From NCBI GenBank assembly GCA_902494625.1, contig CABUUB010000072.1, positions 1-8,528 of the forward strand: a DNA stretch of 8,528 nucleotides, written 5' to 3'. A model generated the notes under the pieces. That model saw only the letters and a program-made list of their open reading frames with translations. It was not told where the DNA came from and made no database searches. Positions 5,582-8,528 of this stretch are shown one piece after another. A program made the translations under genes and the position numbers. Source of the stretch: an uncultured Collinsella sp. (GTDB lineage: Bacteria > Actinomycetota > Coriobacteriia > Coriobacteriales > Coriobacteriaceae). Each line of letters begins with the position of its first letter. The first letter of the stretch is position 1.

Positions 5582-7243
5582 ATGACCAAGCATGTGTTCG
5601 TAACCGGTGGCGTGGTTTCGTCCCTGGGCAAGGGTATCACCGCGGCCTCGCTGGGCCGTCTGCTCAAGTCGCGTGGCTACAAAGTAACGATGCAGAAGGC
5701 CGATCCGTATCTGAATGTCGACCCCGGTACCATGAGCCCGTTCCAGCATGGCGAGGTCTTCGTTACCGAGGATGGTTACGAGTCCGACCTGGACCTGGGT
5801 CATTACGAGCGCTTTATTGATGAGAACCTGACCCGCGATTCCAACTTTACGACCGGTGCCATCTACAAAAGCCTAATCGCCCGCGAGCGTCGCGGCGACT
5901 TTTTGGGCGGTACCGTGCAGGTGATTCCTCACGTCACCAATGCCATTAAGGACAAGTTCCGCCGCATCGAGGAGCAGACCGGCTCCGATGTAGTCATCAC
6001 CGAGCTGGGCGGCACGATCGGCGACATCGAGTCGCAGCCGTTTGTCGAGGCCATCCGCCAGTACCGCAAGGAGGCCGGCCCCGAGAACGTCTGCTACATC
6101 CACGTGTCGCTCGTTCCCTATATCGCCGCCGCCCACGAGGTTAAGACCAAGCCCACGCAGCATTCCGTCAAGGAGCTCCGCAGCTTTGGCATCCAGCCCG
6201 ATATCATCGTGCTGCGCTCCGACCACCATATCGATGACGCTATCCGCGGAAAGATCGCAAGCTTCTGCGACGTCGACACCGATTGTGTCTTTACCAACGA
6301 GGACTGCGCGAGCATTTACGATGTTCCGCAGCTGCTTGCCGAGCAGGATTTTGACCTGCGCATTTGCGAGCGCCTGGGTCTGGACCCGCGTGAGCGCGAC
6401 ATGAGCGAGTGGAACGAGTTCCTGCGCAAACAGAACCACGCCAACCATCACGCCGACAAGGTGAAGATCGCCGTCGTGGGCAAGTACACGCAGCTGCCCG
6501 ATGCGTACCTGTCGGTTATCGAGGCCCTGCACCATGCGGGCGTCTTCTACGATCGCCATGTGGACGTCCAGCTGGTCGACGGCGAGAGCCTCGACGAGCA
6601 GAATGTCTCCGAGGTTCTGGGCGACGCCTCGGGCATCCTGGTCCCCGGCGGCTTTGGCAAGCGCGCCCTGGAGGGCAAGATCCTCGCGGCCGAGTTTGCC
6701 CGTGAGCACAAGATTCCGTATCTGGGCATTTGCCTGGGTATGCAGGTGGCCGTGTGCGAATTTGCGCGCAACGTCGTCGGCCTTGCCGGCGCCAGCTCCT
6801 CCGAGTTCGATCCGGATGGCCCGTATAGCGTCATCGATCTGATGAGCTCGCAGGAGGACGTGACCGAGAAGGGCGGCACCATGCGCCTGGGCGCCTATCC
6901 GTGCAAGCTCGCCGCCGATACCCTCGCTCGCGAGGCATATGGCGAGGAACTCGTCTACGAGCGTCACCGTCATCGCTTTGAGTTCAACAACGCCTTCCGC
7001 GACCAGCTCGAGGACGCCGGTTTGGTTATCTCGGGCCTGTCGCCCGACGAGCGCCTGGTCGAGATGGTCGAGCTGCCGCGCGACGTGCATCCGTGGTATG
7101 TGGCAACCCAGGCTCATCCCGAGTTCAAGAGCCGCCCGACCAACCCGCAGCCGCTGTTCCGCGAGTTCGTACGCGCTTCGATCGGCCAGCACGAGGGTGT
7201 CGACCGTCTGCAGGTGACGCCCATGAACCTCGCTACGGACTAA
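5582..7243 (+). CDS. pyrG: CTP synthase (glutamine-hydrolysing)
   Basis: This 553-residue cytosolic enzyme is close to the usual 535-550 length. It makes CTP from UTP, ATP and glutamine, the last step of pyrimidine nucleotide synthesis. The synthetase domain (about 1-270) begins with FVTGGVVSSLGKG, whose SSLGKG at 13-18 is the ATP loop. It continues with DPYLNVDPGTMSPFQHGEVF at 41-60, ELGGTIGDIES at 141-151 and KTKPTQHSVKELR at 188-200 in the UTP/CTP-binding region. The class I glutaminase domain (about 294-535) has PGGFGKR (355-361), LGICLGMQ with nucleophile Cys384, and the His512/Glu514 pair in HPEF. All key residues are present. The start follows a modest AGG site (5570-5572). A terminator lies between it and the preceding regulator, so it has its own promoter. 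It is probably co-transcribed with xerD, which starts 2 bases after its stop. Confidence 0.97.
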   Translation: MTKHVFVTGGVVSSLGKGITAASLGRLLKSRGYKVTMQKADPYLNVDPGTMSPFQHGEVFVTEDGYESDLDLGHYERFIDENLTRDSNFTTGAIYKSLIARERRGDFLGGTVQVIPHVTNAIKDKFRRIEEQTGSDVVITELGGTIGDIESQPFVEAIRQYRKEAGPENVCYIHVSLVPYIAAAHEVKTKPTQHSVKELRSFGIQPDIIVLRSDHHIDDAIRGKIASFCDVDTDCVFTNEDCASIYDVPQLLAEQDFDLRICERLGLDPRERDMSEWNEFLRKQNHANHHADKVKIAVVGKYTQLPDAYLSVIEALHHAGVFYDRHVDVQLVDGESLDEQNVSEVLGDASGILVPGGFGKRALEGKILAAEFAREHKIPYLGICLGMQVAVCEFARNVVGLAGASSSEFDPDGPYSVIDLMSSQEDVTEKGGTMRLGAYPCKLAADTLAREAYGEELVYERHRHRFEFNNAFRDQLEDAGLVISGLSPDERLVEMVELPRDVHPWYVATQAHPEFKSRPTNPQPLFREFVRASIGQHEGVDRLQVTPMNLATD

Positions 7244-7245
7244 GG

Positions 7246-8187
7246 GTGCCGGCGAATAAGGAACATACCGAAGCTACTCCCTCGTCGCTCGCCGTGGCGG
7301 CGGGGGAGTATCTCGATTACCTCGCGGTCGAGCGGGGTTTGGCGCGCAACACGATTGCGGCCTATCGTCGTGACCTGACGACGTACTGCGCCTATCTGGA
7401 GCGGGCGGGTATTGTGTCTTTTGAAGAGGTGACTCGTCAGGTCGTGGAGGGCTTTGTCGCCGACCGTCGCGATGGGGGCTATTCCGATGCCTCGGTGGAG
7501 CGTGCGCTTGCAGCCGTGAAGGGCCTGCATGCCTTTTTGGTGCGCGATGGGGCTGTAGCCCAAAATCCAACGGCGGCGTTGCGCCTGCCTAAAAAGGCTG
7601 AGCGTTTGCCGGAGTATCTATCGGTGGAGGATGTCTCGGCTCTGCTCGATCAAGACTTCCCCGAGGGCGAGATGGGCTTGCGCGACCATGCCATCTTGGA
7701 AGTGCTCTACGGATGCGGTTTGCGTGTGAGCGAGTTGGTGGGGCTCGATGTGGGCGATATCCATATTGACGATGGCTTTGTACTCGTTCGCGGTAAGGGC
7801 TCAAAGGAACGCCTGTCCCCGCTGGTGGGAAGCGCGGCGCGAGCTCTGATGCTCTATGTAACTGAGGGGCGTTCTCGCTTGGCGGCCCATGCCCGCGGAA
7901 CCGAGACCTCGGCGGTCTTTTTAAATAAGAACGGACGTCGCCTGTCGCGCCAGGCCGTGCATGCGATATGCGAGCGGTATGGGCGTCAGGTGGGGCTGGT
8001 GGGGCTCCATCCCCATACCTTGCGCCACTCCTTTGCCACCCACATGCTCGCGGGCGGTGCCGACCTGCGTGTGCTGCAGGAGATTTTGGGCCATGCCGAT
8101 ATTTCGACCACGCAGGTCTACACGCATGTCGACCGCACGCAACTGACCGAGGTCTATCTGGCGGCGCATCCGCTGGCGCATCGTTAA
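7246..8187 (+). CDS. xerD: Tyrosine recombinase XerD (chromosome dimer resolution)
   Basis: From GTG at 7246 this is a 313-residue protein, near the 295-310 usual for XerC/XerD. Residues about 14-105 form the N-terminal SAM-like core-binding domain (YLDYLAVERGLARNTIAAYR). Residues about 125-300 form the catalytic domain with the full set of active-site residues: Arg160 in GCGLRVSEL, Lys184 in RGKGSKER, His257 and Arg260 in HPHTLRHSFATH, His283 in LGHADIS, and nucleophile Tyr292 in TQVYTHVD. Their spacings match those of E. coli XerD. It would act at dif near the replication terminus, usually with a XerC partner not seen here. The frame is open upstream to 7093 inside pyrG, but that part is pyrG sequence out of frame and the family match begins after 7246. 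AAGG at 7242-7245 directly abuts the GTG, so translation is probably coupled to pyrG termination. XerC versus XerD rests on similarity and synteny. Confidence 0.92.
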   Translation: MPANKEHTEATPSSLAVAAGEYLDYLAVERGLARNTIAAYRRDLTTYCAYLERAGIVSFEEVTRQVVEGFVADRRDGGYSDASVERALAAVKGLHAFLVRDGAVAQNPTAALRLPKKAERLPEYLSVEDVSALLDQDFPEGEMGLRDHAILEVLYGCGLRVSELVGLDVGDIHIDDGFVLVRGKGSKERLSPLVGSAARALMLYVTEGRSRLAAHARGTETSAVFLNKNGRRLSRQAVHAICERYGRQVGLVGLHPHTLRHSFATHMLAGGADLRVLQEILGHADISTTQVYTHVDRTQLTEVYLAAHPLAHR

Positions 8188-8215
8188 CACATCGCTGGCC
8201 TGCATATTTATAGGT

Positions 8216-8290
8216 ATTTGGGGACGGGCCGCAGATTGCTGCGGCGTGCTTTTGCGCGCGCATGGGCAATCCGGGGCCCGTCCCATTTTT
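8216..8290 (+). terminator. REP-like inverted repeat, probable terminator of pyrG-xerD
   Basis: GGGACGGGCC (8221-8230) pairs perfectly with GGCCCGTCCC (8275-8284), followed by ATTTTT. The 44 bases between contain another stem, GCCGCAG (8228-8234) with CTGCGGC (8239-8245), which competes with the base of the outer stem. The outer arm ATTTGGGGACGGG resembles palindromic repeats common in bacterial spacers. It lies 28 bases after the xerD stop and could terminate the operon despite its long loop. Confidence 0.6.
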
Positions 8291-8382
8291 CGCCACTTGT
8301 CGTCGCGGTGGTGGGCCGCACGTGCCTTGGGTGGGGGAGTTTGGGGGCGATGTGAACGCCATGTAAAAGGACGCAAAAATCG

Positions 8383-8408
8383 CCTCAAGGTCAACTTGAA
8401 GGTTGAGG
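8383..8408. promoter_or_regulatory. MerR/SoxR-box-like dyad
   Basis: CCTCAAGGTCAACTTGAAGG (8383-8402) contains TCAAG (8385-8389) facing CTTGA (8395-8399). It resembles the SoxR-type operator core CCTCAAG-TTAA-CTTGAGG, with one extra base in the centre and an interrupted right arm. TTGAGG at 8403-8408 also mirrors the CCTCAA at 8383-8388. No clear -35/-10 pair flanks it, so the match may be chance. Confidence 0.25.
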
Positions 8409-8411
8409 TTG

Positions 8412-8445
8412 AAAGGCGGGGTGCCACAGGTGGCATCCCGCCTTT
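8412..8445. terminator. Strong symmetrical hairpin, possibly a terminator in either direction
   Basis: AAAGGCGGGGTGCCA (8412-8426) pairs with TGGCATCCCGCCTTT (8431-8445), 15 bp with one G-U and a CAGG tetraloop. Both ends carry only AAA/TTT, so T tracts are short on both strands. Confidence 0.5.
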
Positions 8446-8450
8446 GCTGT

Positions 8451-8506
8451 AAACACAACATATTGTGTTTTCGAACATATGCTCGGGGGTGTTTTACAAC
8501 ATATTG
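8451..8506. repeat. Operator-like repeats: AAACACAA/TTGTGTTT dyad and ACAACATATTG direct repeats
   Basis: AAACACAA (8451-8458) and TTGTGTTT (8463-8470) form a perfect 8-bp dyad around CATA. Its centre, ACAACATATTG (8455-8465), recurs exactly at 8496-8506, and a third, partial copy GAACATATG lies between them (about 8473-8481). AT-rich repeated boxes in a GC-rich genome suggest a regulator-binding region. Confidence 0.4.
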
Positions 8507-8528
8507 GGGGTGGAATGGTGGGGCGGGG

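Larger units (their letters stand above)
8291..8528. other. Gene-free spacer downstream of xerD with several repeats
   Basis: No coding region with a plausible start and ribosome site is seen to the window edge. The stretch holds a MerR-box-like dyad, a strong hairpin and repeated ACAACATATTG motifs, listed separately. It probably includes the regulatory region of a gene beyond the window. Confidence 0.5.

Noticed and set aside
5873..7192. 439-codon open frame on the minus strand
   Set aside because: Lies opposite pyrG, whose motifs are all intact. The shadow protein is low in complexity and unrecognisable.
7093..7245. N-terminal extension of xerD into pyrG
   Set aside because: The sequence is pyrG coding DNA in another frame. 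Recombinase similarity begins after the GTG at 7246.
8451..8506. ParB parS or dif site
   Set aside because: The dyad does not match the parS consensus (TGTTTCACGTGAAACA) and lacks the 28-bp two-arm dif layout.
1..8528. CRISPR array, tRNA, rRNA, transposase or defence system
   Set aside because: No regularly spaced repeats, no cloverleaf or rRNA-like segment, and every recognised gene belongs to a metabolic, regulatory or segregation family.

Overview
The window looks like chromosomal DNA from a high-GC Gram-positive of the class Coriobacteriia, most likely a gut Collinsella or a close relative. That placement is an inference from base composition, strongly C-ending codons, an arginine-deiminase cluster with a YfcC-type transporter, and a pyrG-xerD pair. 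It was not confirmed by any search. All genes lie on the + strand, and the spacers between them are rich in hairpins.

Left part (1-2845): an arginine-catabolism cluster. The last 38 codons of arginine deiminase (arcA) carry the catalytic cysteine. A complete catabolic ornithine carbamoyltransferase (arcB) follows, then a YfcC-family membrane carrier that is probably the arginine/ornithine antiporter (arcD role). Together they would import arginine, convert it to citrulline and ammonia, split citrulline into ornithine and carbamoyl phosphate, and export ornithine. The ATP-forming carbamate kinase (arcC) is not in the window. Both spacers contain inverted repeats, including a terminator-like hairpin between arcB and arcD, so the cluster may be tuned by RNA structure or processing.

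Middle (2846-3326): about 480 bases without a convincing gene. It holds a chain of inverted repeats, including a 98-base multi-part palindrome closed by a perfect 15-bp stem, which looks like a dispersed repeat or structured RNA. Near its right end is a -10 box for the next gene. That gene is a full-length DUF1846 (UPF0371) protein of unknown function, ended by a clear intrinsic terminator.

Right part (4876-8187): a 112-residue winged-helix DNA-binding protein sits behind a structured leader that contains a possible 17-codon upstream reading frame, and it has its own terminator. CTP synthase (pyrG) follows with its own promoter-like sequence. xerD, the tyrosine recombinase of chromosome-dimer resolution, starts 2 bases after the pyrG stop. 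In several actinobacteria pyrG and xerD lie close together ahead of parA/scpAB genes, so a segregation gene may follow.

End (8188-8528): no gene. It has a REP-like inverted repeat that may end xerD transcription, a MerR/SoxR-box-like dyad, a 15-bp hairpin, and repeated ACAACATATTG motifs that look like an operator for a gene beyond the window. I see no defence system, CRISPR array, tRNA, rRNA or transposase. The least explained elements are the 3028-3125 palindrome, the structured spacers around the arc genes, and the 8383-8506 repeat region.
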